Shown here piece after piece: positions 15,909 through 23,378 of a stretch of 37,068 nucleotides of DNA (its first letter is position 1; the number at the start of each line of letters is the position of its first letter). A program made the position numbers and the translations under genes. Source of the DNA: a virus; IMG/VR virus record IMGVR_UViG_3300009173_000038, positions 1 through 37,068 of that record; one strand, written 5' to 3'. The notes beneath the pieces are model-generated. The model searched no databases. It was given only the letters and a program-made list of their open reading frames with translations, and had not been told where the DNA came from.

Positions 15909-18399
15909 GATAGAATCCTTCTAATTCTGCACCTGTTATGTGCATTGGTAAATGCGAACTACTAACAATTTCAAGAGTGTAATCAGTGTTTTTACACTGA
16001 ATAGGAACTCTAATTGTCCCTGTGGATGTTTGTGGAATATCAATCTTTCCAGTGAACCCAACAATATACCCGTTTAGATAAGCAGTATTTTTATCCCTAT
16101 TTTCTGGTGTCACTTCTATCTGAAAGAAAGATGACTCTTCATAATCAAATGAAATATTTCTTATCTGGTATCTTCCAGTAGTTATACTAATAGTCCCATT
16201 TGTTGTAGTCTCGCGAACATATTGTGGTGACATTGTATAAGTGCTAGTGTACGGAATACCTATTAATAAACTTGTGTGATTTCCCAAAATTGTATACGTA
16301 GAGCCGGATGTGTTGGTAGCTGTGTAGTCAGCCCCTGTACTCGCGTTGACTGCAATAAGCCCTGCCTTTGCGCCATACGGAGAAGTAAAAGTTGTAAGGC
16401 CTGTTCCAGCTGCATACGTGCCAGTCACTGCTTTTCTTAAATCTATGTGTGGATTAAAACCAATAGTAGCATCAACGGGATTGTTTAAATCTATTCTACA
16501 CAATTTAGTTGTTTGCCCTTCAGATACTAATAAGTATAAAAAGTTTTCTATAGTCATGCCACCAAGTATTTTAGTATTAGTAAATGTCCAAGTGCCCCAA
16601 GCTGCCTGTACTTTTTTCACAGCATCTTGTCTAAAATATTTATATATATAAAGTTTGCTTCCATTAGCAGAAGTAATGTCTGTGCCACCTGCTGAATAAG
16701 GAGCTGTTTGGCTGTCTGCAGCGTCTGCAGCAAGAATACACAGCGTGTCTTCAGTTGTGTTTGGCACTATTTGGTACACTCCAGAAGGGACGTACTCAGT
16801 CACATGTACTGTTAAATCTACACCATCATTAGTCAAGGTGTCATCGTTAGAAAAATACTCTCTAATACCAGTGTGGCTGCCTCGTGTTTGTGCAAAATAT
16901 GCAAAACGTCCTGCGCTGATAGGTGTCACCACGTCATCGTGTTGGAAACGTGAAACTTCATTTAATATTGCTGTTGTTGGTGAAATCACACCATTGGCCC
17001 CTTCTAATTTATACTGTGCTGTGTCCGAAAATAATAAAAGTCCTTCATTAAAAGACACTGTACTCTTTAAAAAGTTAACTTCTGTTCCTGATGCTGCTAT
17101 GTCAATGACATCTGTATCTAAAACTGCAGTCACTGTTGTGCTAAAGAAATTGAAAAAGTCTGCATTGCCTGAAAGAATGAGATTATCACCTGATAAGATG
17201 CCTAATCTATTTTTGTAAAAAGTTAAATTAGCAATTGATTTACCAACAAATGATGGGTTAGGGTTGGTAATTAAATCCCCAACAAGTCTATCTGACCATG
17301 TTAACTTCTGAAAAGTAAATGTGCCGTCATTGTTGTTTAATAATGCGTGTACAAACGTGGTATCAGTTATCCCAGCAGAAACACCCGGACCAATAGTTTC
17401 ATTCCAGATACCTTCACCTTCAAATTTGACATAGTAATCACTGATATTATCACCTTCGTCATCAGTAACTTTAATAATAACATTTGCTTTTGCATAGAAT
17501 GGTAACCGTCCGAAATCATTGACTGAATCTTTTATGGAATACATAGCTGATGAACCTGCACCGTCACGTGTGCCTACTGTGTAAGCTGCGTCGCCATCGT
17601 CAGGCTTACCATAAATAGTCGAACCGTATTGTTCAAAATCAAAATACGGAGTTATCCTTGAATCATTCGCTAATCCTGTAGTAGTGCTCAAAGTGGCTTC
17701 AGTTGCGCCAGTAAGTTGTACTACTGCTACAGATATACTTGAGGACGCGTTCCAATATTGGCTTGAACTGCCATACAATAAAACGTTAGCAATTTTAGAT
17801 GTATCACTAAAAGCTGTGTCATGGTTAGCGTCAGAGCCGTCTGGCATTTGCAATCTCATTTCTATCCAAGTGTATCCTAAGGCGGTAGTCATATCAGGAT
17901 GCGTAAGACGTACTGTGTACTCCCTGCCATATCCTGCTTGTTTTACATATATTAAAAATTCTTGTACTTTAGCAGTTGATGTTGTGCTGTCTGCTGTTGG
18001 TGTTATAGACGTGTTTACCATGAAAGTGTAATCAGCGATGTTCACCATTTTAAAATGTTCTTTGGGATTTGTGCTGGCTAAATACGAAACACCATCAGGA
18101 GTGTTTACTGTTTTAGAAGTACCATCTAAACCAAAAACTTTTACTCCACCATTGTACCACGTTGTTAAGTATTGATTATTCTCATCTCTTGTAATAGGCC
18201 ACGTCTTTACAGTGTTTGGGTACACATTGCTTCCATCCACATCAGCGATGTATTCCAGAGGTGGCCGTTTAGAAAGACCATTAAGTAAATTATTTTCAAG
18301 ATTAATTTGTTCAGTTGCTTGGCTGCTTAAACGTTGAGTAGGAGTCTGTTGACTGACACCGTTATTAAAATTTGGTATCGTCTGAGAAACTACAGCCAT
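15886..18399 (-). CDS. Tail tubular protein B / nozzle (T7 gp12-like)
   Basis: 837 aa (T7 gp12 is 794). The N-terminus MAVVSQTIPNFNNGVSQQTP, then TEQINLENNLLNGLSKRPP, is the characteristic opening of the gp12 nozzle family. The rest is beta-rich, with VGKSIANLTFYKNRLGILSG and LLLFSDTAQYKLEGANGVIS typical of its propeller-like core. It closes the tail tube and carries the fibre interface. The stop of the gene and the start of the gp13-type gene overlap if the non-AUG start is accepted. The ATG overlaps the stop of tubular protein A. Confidence 0.95.
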   Translation of the reverse strand: MAVVSQTIPNFNNGVSQQTPTQRLSSQATEQINLENNLLNGLSKRPPLEYIADVDGSNVYPNTVKTWPITRDENNQYLTTWYNGGVKVFGLDGTSKTVNTPDGVSYLASTNPKEHFKMVNIADYTFMVNTSITPTADSTTSTAKVQEFLIYVKQAGYGREYTVRLTHPDMTTALGYTWIEMRLQMPDGSDANHDTAFSDTSKIANVLLYGSSSQYWNASSSISVAVVQLTGATEATLSTTTGLANDSRITPYFDFEQYGSTIYGKPDDGDAAYTVGTRDGAGSSAMYSIKDSVNDFGRLPFYAKANVIIKVTDDEGDNISDYYVKFEGEGIWNETIGPGVSAGITDTTFVHALLNNNDGTFTFQKLTWSDRLVGDLITNPNPSFVGKSIANLTFYKNRLGILSGDNLILSGNADFFNFFSTTVTAVLDTDVIDIAASGTEVNFLKSTVSFNEGLLLFSDTAQYKLEGANGVISPTTAILNEVSRFQHDDVVTPISAGRFAYFAQTRGSHTGIREYFSNDDTLTNDGVDLTVHVTEYVPSGVYQIVPNTTEDTLCILAADAADSQTAPYSAGGTDITSANGSKLYIYKYFRQDAVKKVQAAWGTWTFTNTKILGGMTIENFLYLLVSEGQTTKLCRIDLNNPVDATIGFNPHIDLRKAVTGTYAAGTGLTTFTSPYGAKAGLIAVNASTGADYTATNTSGSTYTILGNHTSLLIGIPYTSTYTMSPQYVRETTTNGTISITTGRYQIRNISFDYEESSFFQIEVTPENRDKNTAYLNGYIVGFTGKIDIPQTSTGTIRVPIQCKNTDYTLEIVSSSHLPMHITGAELEGFYHRRSTRV

Positions 18400-19004
18400 T
18401 AATATCTCCTTCTGGGTGGCCTGTTAATAATTGAATATGTATTAGCATCACTTGTTAATATATTGTTATCTTCACTTCGTGAGTCAGCTTGTTTAAATGC
18501 TATGAGTGCTTCTTGTTCATCTTGCTGTATAAGTCTAGTAAGTGTCTCATCTCCAATAAATCTTGAAGCAAAACGACGTGCTGCTTTCATTGTAATGTAG
18601 CGTCTTGCATACTCAGGTATGTGTTCAAATTGCTGTGCAAGCACTAAATCTAATTGCGGTAAATCTCCTGTAAACGTATCAGTGTTATCATCTACATCAA
18701 AGAGGTACCCATTGCGAATAATAAGATTTCTATATCTATAGTCGACTCCAGCATCTGCTTGTAATGTGTTACTTGGTAAGGGCACTTTACTTTCATCATC
18801 TATAGTTACAGTGTATTTAGGTTGGGTATTAAAATTCCACCCTTCACTTTGTAAGGCTAAAGACGTTTCGTCAAGAATTGCTTTTGCTACAGACACATCA
18901 ACATTAGTCGTTCCTTCTATTGTGTTCACAGGTGCTTCTCCAATAGTTGACAACATAATGTTCACTGCCTGCAACTCCGTAGTAAGTGTAATCTGTGTTG
19001 ACAT
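18399..19004 (-). CDS. Tail tubular protein A / adaptor (T7 gp11-like)
   Basis: 201 aa from ATG 19004 (MSTQITLTTELQAVNIMLST). This start follows CAAAGGAGCAAAC, an excellent ribosome site. An upstream in-frame ATG at 19040 would lie inside the capsid terminator hairpin and is rejected. The motif AVNIMLSTIGEAPVNTI and the later AARRFASRFIGDETL are typical of gp11, which forms the ring between portal and nozzle. The gene follows the capsid terminator, as in T7. Confidence 0.93.
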   Translation of the reverse strand: MSTQITLTTELQAVNIMLSTIGEAPVNTIEGTTNVDVSVAKAILDETSLALQSEGWNFNTQPKYTVTIDDESKVPLPSNTLQADAGVDYRYRNLIIRNGYLFDVDDNTDTFTGDLPQLDLVLAQQFEHIPEYARRYITMKAARRFASRFIGDETLTRLIQQDEQEALIAFKQADSRSEDNNILTSDANTYSIINRPPRRRY

Positions 19005-19016
19005 GTTTGCTCCTTT

Positions 19017-19051
19017 GAAAAAAAGGGTAGACGGAATCAACCATCTACCCT
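19017..19051 (-). terminator. Rho-independent terminator after the major capsid gene (T7 T-phi equivalent)
   Basis: On the minus strand, AGGGTAGATGG and CCGTCTACCCT form an 11-bp stem (one G-U pair) with loop TTGATT, directly followed by seven T. It lies between capsid stop and tubular protein A, the exact place of T7's main late terminator. It would cap high-level capsid transcripts. The T-tract is followed at once by the gp11-type ribosome site. Confidence 0.9.
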
Positions 19052-19067
19052 AAGTTATTAACTGTTG

Positions 19068-20048
19068 TTAAGCTTCTTTGATACCGACAGCAGCCTCAGG
19101 TCTTAATACGCCATGTCCCATAGCATATTTAGCAACCATTAAGGTTCCTTGTCTACGAATATCATATTCGCTTTCAACGGCTAAGTCTAGTAGTTTAACT
19201 GTACCGACAGCACTAGGGTGGCATACTAAGCCCTCATAGTTAGTCAAGTTTACAGACTGAGGTGTTGAACCACCTTGAGTCGCAGAACCTGCGTCAGCAT
19301 CAGAAGTACCTACGTCATCTTTTACAAAATGAGCCATAGGTCTTAATTCGATACCTGCAATTTTCTGTACTTGACCAGTAGCAATCGAACCTTCACCACT
19401 AAAATCTACGTTAATTGCATTAGTAGCGTTTGAAAGCTTGTAATACATTGTAGGGTCTAGGAAACAGATTCTACCTTCTTTAGGAACATAGTTGTTATCT
19501 AAAGCAGTTGCCGCATCAAATAATGCTGCAATGAATCCGCTTGCTGAAGTAGCGTCAGTTGCGTTTGCAATGTCAGTGTTTGTTACTGTTGTCCCTGCTC
19601 CATATCCTGAATCGGACACGTTAGCACTAGCTTGGGAAGCTAAACCGATGACTTGTAAAATGTGTTTGTCTTTGACGAAAGCCAAAGCTCTACCTATTTC
19701 TGTAGAGTATGCACTTCTTACATCCCAATGATTTTTTGCCTCTTCCAAATTAGAAAGGAACGCACTAGATACAAGAAGGTCATTAATTAAAATAACTTTC
19801 TCATTATGGTTTACGTCAGTACCAACGATTTCCGCACCTGGTGTGTGATATGCTGCAGTTGTTCTGCCCATTACTGGGAAGGACGCTGACTTACCGCTAG
19901 AGATAGCTCTAACCATATCGGCACCTGTTGTGACGGACGCTCTTTCAAAAGATGTCAGGACTTCGCCTGCAAAAACTTTTAGAAATAGGGCGTCTTCGGA
20001 ACCGCCGGCATTGACTCTACCAATACTTGCTGGTGTTGCGTTTGCCAT
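19068..20048 (-). CDS. Major capsid protein (T7 gp10-like)
   Basis: 326 aa (T7 gp10A is 345), HK97-fold coat protein. MANATPASIGRVNAGGSEDA, then LFLKVFAGEVLTSFERAS and GKSASFPVMGRTTAAYHTPG, are family hallmarks of T7-type coats; the C-terminal half holds VDFSGEGSIATGQVQKIAGI and ends in MGHGVLRPEAAVGI. A strong AAAGGAG ribosome site lies before the ATG. A terminator follows the stop, and the scaffold gene lies upstream. I see no frameshift site for a gp10B-like minor form. Confidence 0.97.
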   Translation of the reverse strand: MANATPASIGRVNAGGSEDALFLKVFAGEVLTSFERASVTTGADMVRAISSGKSASFPVMGRTTAAYHTPGAEIVGTDVNHNEKVILINDLLVSSAFLSNLEEAKNHWDVRSAYSTEIGRALAFVKDKHILQVIGLASQASANVSDSGYGAGTTVTNTDIANATDATSASGFIAALFDAATALDNNYVPKEGRICFLDPTMYYKLSNATNAINVDFSGEGSIATGQVQKIAGIELRPMAHFVKDDVGTSDADAGSATQGGSTPQSVNLTNYEGLVCHPSAVGTVKLLDLAVESEYDIRRQGTLMVAKYAMGHGVLRPEAAVGIKEA

Positions 20049-20184
20049 TGTAATCTCCTTTAATAAAAATTTTGATGTAAGCTGTCACATTTACTTCGTT
20101 ATTTCACAAGATTGTCTGGCGCACCAGGTCAGGCTATTTCCGATAAAATGTTTTAGCTAGCTGCCAACTAATAAGTTAGCACAG
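20049..20184 (-). other. 136-bp intergenic leader before the capsid gene
   Basis: This gap holds the capsid ribosome site and two weak inverted repeats. On the minus strand TAGCTG and CAGCTA pair around an AT-rich middle near the right end, and CTGG/CCAG flank TGCG in CTGGTGCGCCAG. T7 places a strong promoter here, but only a poor resemblance to this phage's promoter element is visible (CCTGGTGCGCC). No ORF was seen. Confidence 0.4.
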
Positions 20185-20394
20185 CTATTTATCTTTTTTA
20201 GGAGAGTCGTCTTTTGCTTTTGCTTCGATAGCATCTAGCATGTCTAAAGCCTGTCGGCAGTGTACTAAAGAATCAAAGTTATTCTTGACAGCTGCGAATG
20301 CACTTGTGCCTGGATTTTGTAAGGCAAAGTCTATTTGAACTTCAGCTTCAGCAAGTTCTGTTTTATAGCGTAGTTTCAATAAAGTCATATACAT
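20185..20394 (-). CDS. Hypothetical 69-aa protein between scaffold and capsid genes
   Basis: Not recognised. It is a helical, soluble protein: MTLLKLRYKTELAEAEVQID, then a second helix HCRQALDMLDAIEAKAKDD with a Lys/Asp-rich end. The ATG overlaps the scaffold stop as TAATG, with GGAAG upstream; a second ATG two codons later is possible. Position between scaffolding and coat suggests a head-assembly role, inferred only from context. Confidence 0.7.
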   Translation of the reverse strand: MYMTLLKLRYKTELAEAEVQIDFALQNPGTSAFAAVKNNFDSLVHCRQALDMLDAIEAKAKDDSPKKDK

Positions 20395-21125
20395 TATAAA
20401 TTACTTCCTTTTAATTTATTTTGTACTTCAGTTCTGTACGCGGCGTCCTTTTCATAGCGCGGGTCAGACATGGCCGCAGTTACTTGCGCCCAACTAGCAT
20501 ACCCAGGGGGTGCTGGCGTTGAAGCTTTGCCACTAAGTAGATTTGGTTCGCTACCATTGGTGCTTACATAACGTGCCTGTAAACCAGCCACTGCCAGTTT
20601 TACAGTTTCGGTGTCTCCTGAGTTGACGGCGTTGTTATAGGCCGTCTGTTCTGCAGCAGATAAAGTGCCAGAAGCCCAATTAACTAATTTAGAATAAGCT
20701 TCATCACCACCAACTACGTTTTTAATTTCACTTGATTGGCGTTGTTGTAATGCTTCTTGTCCTGCAATATAAGTATCAACGTATTCTTTTGTGATACCAA
20801 CTTTTTCAAATTTTTCGTATGTAGTATCTGACAGTTGTCCGTCAGTTTGATACTCCTGTACAAGTGCGTCCATATCAAGTCCAGCACTGTCTACAGCTTT
20901 CGCAGCAATTTCAAGGCCTTCTTTCTCAGCTGCAGAGGTTTCTTCTGGTGTGGTTGCACCTAATCTCTTTTCTAATTCTTGATAAGATTTTACTAACTCA
21001 TCAACCGATTCAAATTTTTCAGGCAAACCAGCCGGCTTTTCAGACGGTGTTGCTTCTATTACAGGCGCTTCTTCTCCTGGTTTTACAGAGGTTGTTTCCC
21101 CTGATGTAATTTCTACTGTATCCAC
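20394..21125 (-). CDS. Capsid assembly (scaffolding) protein (T7 gp9-like)
   Basis: 243 aa, very acidic and Ala/Glu-rich, between portal and coat as in T7 (gp9, 307 aa). ESVDELVKSYQELEKRLG is the conserved N-terminal helix of the podovirus scaffold family. The middle is coiled and disordered, and the C-terminus (DPRYEKDAAYRTEVQNKLKG) is the family's conserved coat-interacting end. It guides prohead assembly and leaves before DNA fills the head. Confidence 0.92.
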   Translation of the reverse strand: MDTVEITSGETTSVKPGEEAPVIEATPSEKPAGLPEKFESVDELVKSYQELEKRLGATTPEETSAAEKEGLEIAAKAVDSAGLDMDALVQEYQTDGQLSDTTYEKFEKVGITKEYVDTYIAGQEALQQRQSSEIKNVVGGDEAYSKLVNWASGTLSAAEQTAYNNAVNSGDTETVKLAVAGLQARYVSTNGSEPNLLSGKASTPAPPGYASWAQVTAAMSDPRYEKDAAYRTEVQNKLKGSNL

Positions 21126-21144
21126 TTGACACTCCTTGCAGTCG

Positions 21145-22695
21145 TTACTCTGCTACTTCGTTTTTCACTGCTTCAGCAGCTGCCGGGCCTACTACATCCA
21201 TCGTTTTCTCAGTCATCATGGCTTCTTGTTGTTGTTCCATGGCGGCTTCTTGCTCTGCCTGTAGCTGGTCTTGGGTTTTAATTAAACCTTCGACATCTAT
21301 TCCTAGTCCGGTGGCAATACGAGTTACAAGGTCTTGTGTATTGAGTGCTTGCGCAATTTGCGGATTGATTTGCGCAACGTTCATTATCTCCATCACAAAT
21401 TCTCTTAGTTTTTGTAAGTCGTTGCCTCTGCCTAGCGCTTCTATTCCAGTAATAATGACTGGTTCCACTGAGCCTTTTGGCAGTGTTGGTATTTCTTTAG
21501 TTTGTTGCATGCGTTTCATCAACACGTTGACTAAAGGTAATTGAAATTCTTGTGACAATAAAGAATACACACCACCCATAGAAGTTTCTAGTTGTTGGGC
21601 CATGTATCTAATTTCTTGTGCAGTTACTCTCTCTGCTTCTCGTTGTATTGCTGTGTGCAATAAGAAGGCAAAAGACAATCTCTCTTCTAATTTAGATATG
21701 CTTCGTTCTACAATTTGTAAATCATATTGTTTCTCTGTTTGTAAACAAGTGACATCCTCACGTGTTCCAGTAATAATGTCGCCATTACGTGTCTGAGCTA
21801 AATCGCTCTTTCTCGTTACCGAATTAGGTTTAACCATAAAGACAACTTTACTAGATGCAGCCGCACTCTCAACGAGAGATTGGGATAGGCCTTCTAAGGA
21901 TTTTAAATCACCTAAGAATTCTTCAACATAACTACGTCCGTAATCTTCATTGTCTACTCGAATCATTCTTAAAGCCATGTATGGAAAATTGTTTTCAGTG
22001 AATGTCCCAATTGAGGTTTGTAGTTTTATACCTTTAATTTCTTGACACACGTAGTATTTCTTATCAGGTATTTTATAAATGTGTGTAAATATATCTAAGC
22101 TCTCGTCGTCTTTGTATTGCCCTTCTAACTCAGCTCTAGTCTCATCATCTAAAGATAATGGACTGATGTTTTCTTTAATAACAATTTCTAATAATGTCCC
22201 ACTAGAATCACGGGTACACACATACTGCGTCAAAGGATACACTCTCATGTTACCTTCTTTAGGCAAATACGTTAAGACGTTTCCAGCAACAATCAGATGT
22301 TTCAATGCCTCAAATGTAGACACACGCAAAGCAAGACGTTCAATCTTATGTGCTATTTCCCGTTCCATTTTTCCCAAAGCTTCTTCAACAGATGCTTTAA
22401 CTTCTTTTTGCTGGTCTAGTTCTTCTTTGGCTTTACCGCTTATACTGAATCTAAAGAATGGTGAATTAGGAGGAAGTAACAATAACAACAATTTAGATGA
22501 TAGATTGTTAACACCTCTTGCACCTACTGATTGGAATGGAGTATAAAGTTTTGAGCTCTCACTAAAACTTTCATCAGGAATAAGCGAAGGTATTGTTAGT
22601 TCAGCACAATCACGAGCTCTATCAAGAAAATGAAATCTATCAGCAGCAAGTTTTTCATAGCGCTGTTTCGCCGTTGTGTCTTTCTGTATATCCAT
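21145..22695 (-). CDS. Head-tail connector / portal protein (T7 gp8-like)
   Basis: 516 aa (T7 gp8 is 536). RYEKLAADRFHFLDRARDCA, the segment SVGARGVNNLSSKLLLLLLP plus PNSPFFR, and ERVTAQEIRYMAQQLETSMG are the conserved blocks of T7-type portals. It forms the dodecameric ring for DNA entry and exit and docks tubular protein A. The C-terminus is Gln/Glu/Met-rich (QAEQEAAMEQQQEAMM). Its ATG overlaps the stop of the Pro-rich gene upstream. Confidence 0.96.
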   Translation of the reverse strand: MDIQKDTTAKQRYEKLAADRFHFLDRARDCAELTIPSLIPDESFSESSKLYTPFQSVGARGVNNLSSKLLLLLLPPNSPFFRFSISGKAKEELDQQKEVKASVEEALGKMEREIAHKIERLALRVSTFEALKHLIVAGNVLTYLPKEGNMRVYPLTQYVCTRDSSGTLLEIVIKENISPLSLDDETRAELEGQYKDDESLDIFTHIYKIPDKKYYVCQEIKGIKLQTSIGTFTENNFPYMALRMIRVDNEDYGRSYVEEFLGDLKSLEGLSQSLVESAAASSKVVFMVKPNSVTRKSDLAQTRNGDIITGTREDVTCLQTEKQYDLQIVERSISKLEERLSFAFLLHTAIQREAERVTAQEIRYMAQQLETSMGGVYSLLSQEFQLPLVNVLMKRMQQTKEIPTLPKGSVEPVIITGIEALGRGNDLQKLREFVMEIMNVAQINPQIAQALNTQDLVTRIATGLGIDVEGLIKTQDQLQAEQEAAMEQQQEAMMTEKTMDVVGPAAAEAVKNEVAE

Positions 22696-22916
22696 TAAGG
22701 TATGTTCACTCCTGACCCTCCTGTATTAGTAGGGATTCCTAAGCCTGTTGTAGACTGTAAAACTTTAGTACCAGAACGCATTGCGCCTTTCTTTATTGCT
22801 TTCGCATTTTTCTTTGGTTTATCTTTTGGGGGTGTAGGTTGTTCAGGTATTGGGGGCGCAGGTGGAACAGGTGGCGGTGGTGGAGGAGGAGGGGGTGGCC
22901 GTCTTCTTCCGCCCAT
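22695..22916 (-). CDS. Pro-rich 73-aa virion-type protein (T7 gp6.7/gp7.3-like), paralogue of its neighbour
   Basis: It opens with MGGRRR, a run of ten Pro and more Pro-rich sequence. A Lys-rich middle (KDKPKKNAKAIKKGAM) and a short C-terminal motif follow: RSGTKVLQSTTGLGIP, ending GGSGVNIP. The upstream neighbour ends with the same pattern (RAGTKSLQIPAPGLNIP), so the two look like duplicated genes with different N-termini. T7 gp7.3 has a similar basic, Gly-rich end (KKSLSVARSSGGGINI) and the same site next to the portal. A minor, possibly ejected virion protein is inferred. Confidence 0.7.
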   Translation of the reverse strand: MGGRRRPPPPPPPPPPVPPAPPIPEQPTPPKDKPKKNAKAIKKGAMRSGTKVLQSTTGLGIPTNTGGSGVNIP

Positions 22917-23137
22917 TATATATTATACCTTTCTTCACCAGGGATATTTAAGCCAGGTGCAGGTATTTGTAAACTTTTGGTGCCTGCTCTTTTTGCTCTT
23001 CTTTGTGTGTCCTCACTACTTCCACCCGGTGCTATTTCTAATATTGCTGCTTTAACCTGGTCATCAGGCGTACGTGCTGGGGGAGGAGGAGCTGCTGCCT
23101 GTCTTGTTGGCTTTGGTGAACGAAATAATGGGCCCAT
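22916..23137 (-). CDS. 73-aa virion-type protein (T7 gp6.7/gp7.3-like), paralogue of its neighbour
   Basis: The N-terminal half is Ala/Pro-rich (TRQAAAPPPPARTPDD). The C-terminal end RRAKRAGTKSLQIPAPGLNI and its following Pro share the GTKxLQxxxxGLxIP pattern with the next gene. Both are 73 aa and their stop/start codons overlap. Many podoviruses carry such a basic, glycine-ending small protein upstream of the portal, with T7 gp7.3 the best known. The assignment is by position and motif. Confidence 0.68.
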   Translation of the reverse strand: MGPLFRSPKPTRQAAAPPPPARTPDDQVKAAILEIAPGGSSEDTQRRAKRAGTKSLQIPAPGLNIPGEERYNI

Positions 23138-23146
23138 GTGTATCTC

Positions 23147-23350
23147 CTATTCCAATATATTATCTTCGGAACGTTCTTTTAATACGTTTAAAAAACGAAC
23201 CACATCACGTTGACCTGCTTTAAAATACATAGTCTTAGTGTCATCATCTAAATCAGGACTGCGTTCAGGATACAGTTTATTAAGCAGTTCAAGTAGCTCT
23301 TCAGCTGTAGCTGGTAACCCAATTTCCTGTAATCTCGGTGATTTAGACAT
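23147..23350 (-). CDS. Conserved-looking 67-aa protein at the head of the structural operon
   Basis: Unnamed small protein with the pattern TAEELLELLNKLYPERSPDL, then TMYFKAGQRDVVRFLNVLKE. I recall similar proteins (helix, YP.RSP, AGQRxVVRFL) in cyanophage and pelagiphage genomes at this site, without known function. It is the first gene after the promoter-like element at 23357-23376, whose AGAAG end doubles as its ribosome site, so it leads the capsid module. Confidence 0.75.
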   Translation of the reverse strand: MSKSPRLQEIGLPATAEELLELLNKLYPERSPDLDDDTKTMYFKAGQRDVVRFLNVLKERSEDNILE

Positions 23351-23356
23351 ATATCT

Positions 23357-23376
23357 TCTAAGAAGGGAACCTTAGT
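23357..23376 (-). promoter_or_regulatory. Putative phage RNA polymerase promoter at entry to the capsid module
   Basis: Minus-strand ACTAAGGTTCCCTTCTTAGA, 19 of 20 bases identical to the element before the tail fibre. It lies in the 28-bp gap between the RNR stop and the 67-aa gene. Like the fibre copy it ends in CTTCTTAGAAG, itself a palindrome, then the ATG after a few bases. This would start the late structural transcript. Confidence 0.7.
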
Positions 23377-23378
23377 GG

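Noticed and set aside
19005-19040. Upstream start of tail tubular protein A at 19040
   Set aside because: These codons lie in the capsid terminator hairpin, and ATG 19004 follows an ideal AAGGAG site and matches the family N-terminus.
22702-23055. Gly-rich plus-strand frame opposite the Pro-rich gene
   Set aside because: It is the complement of the Pro codon run; the minus-strand genes have proper starts, overlaps and shared motifs.
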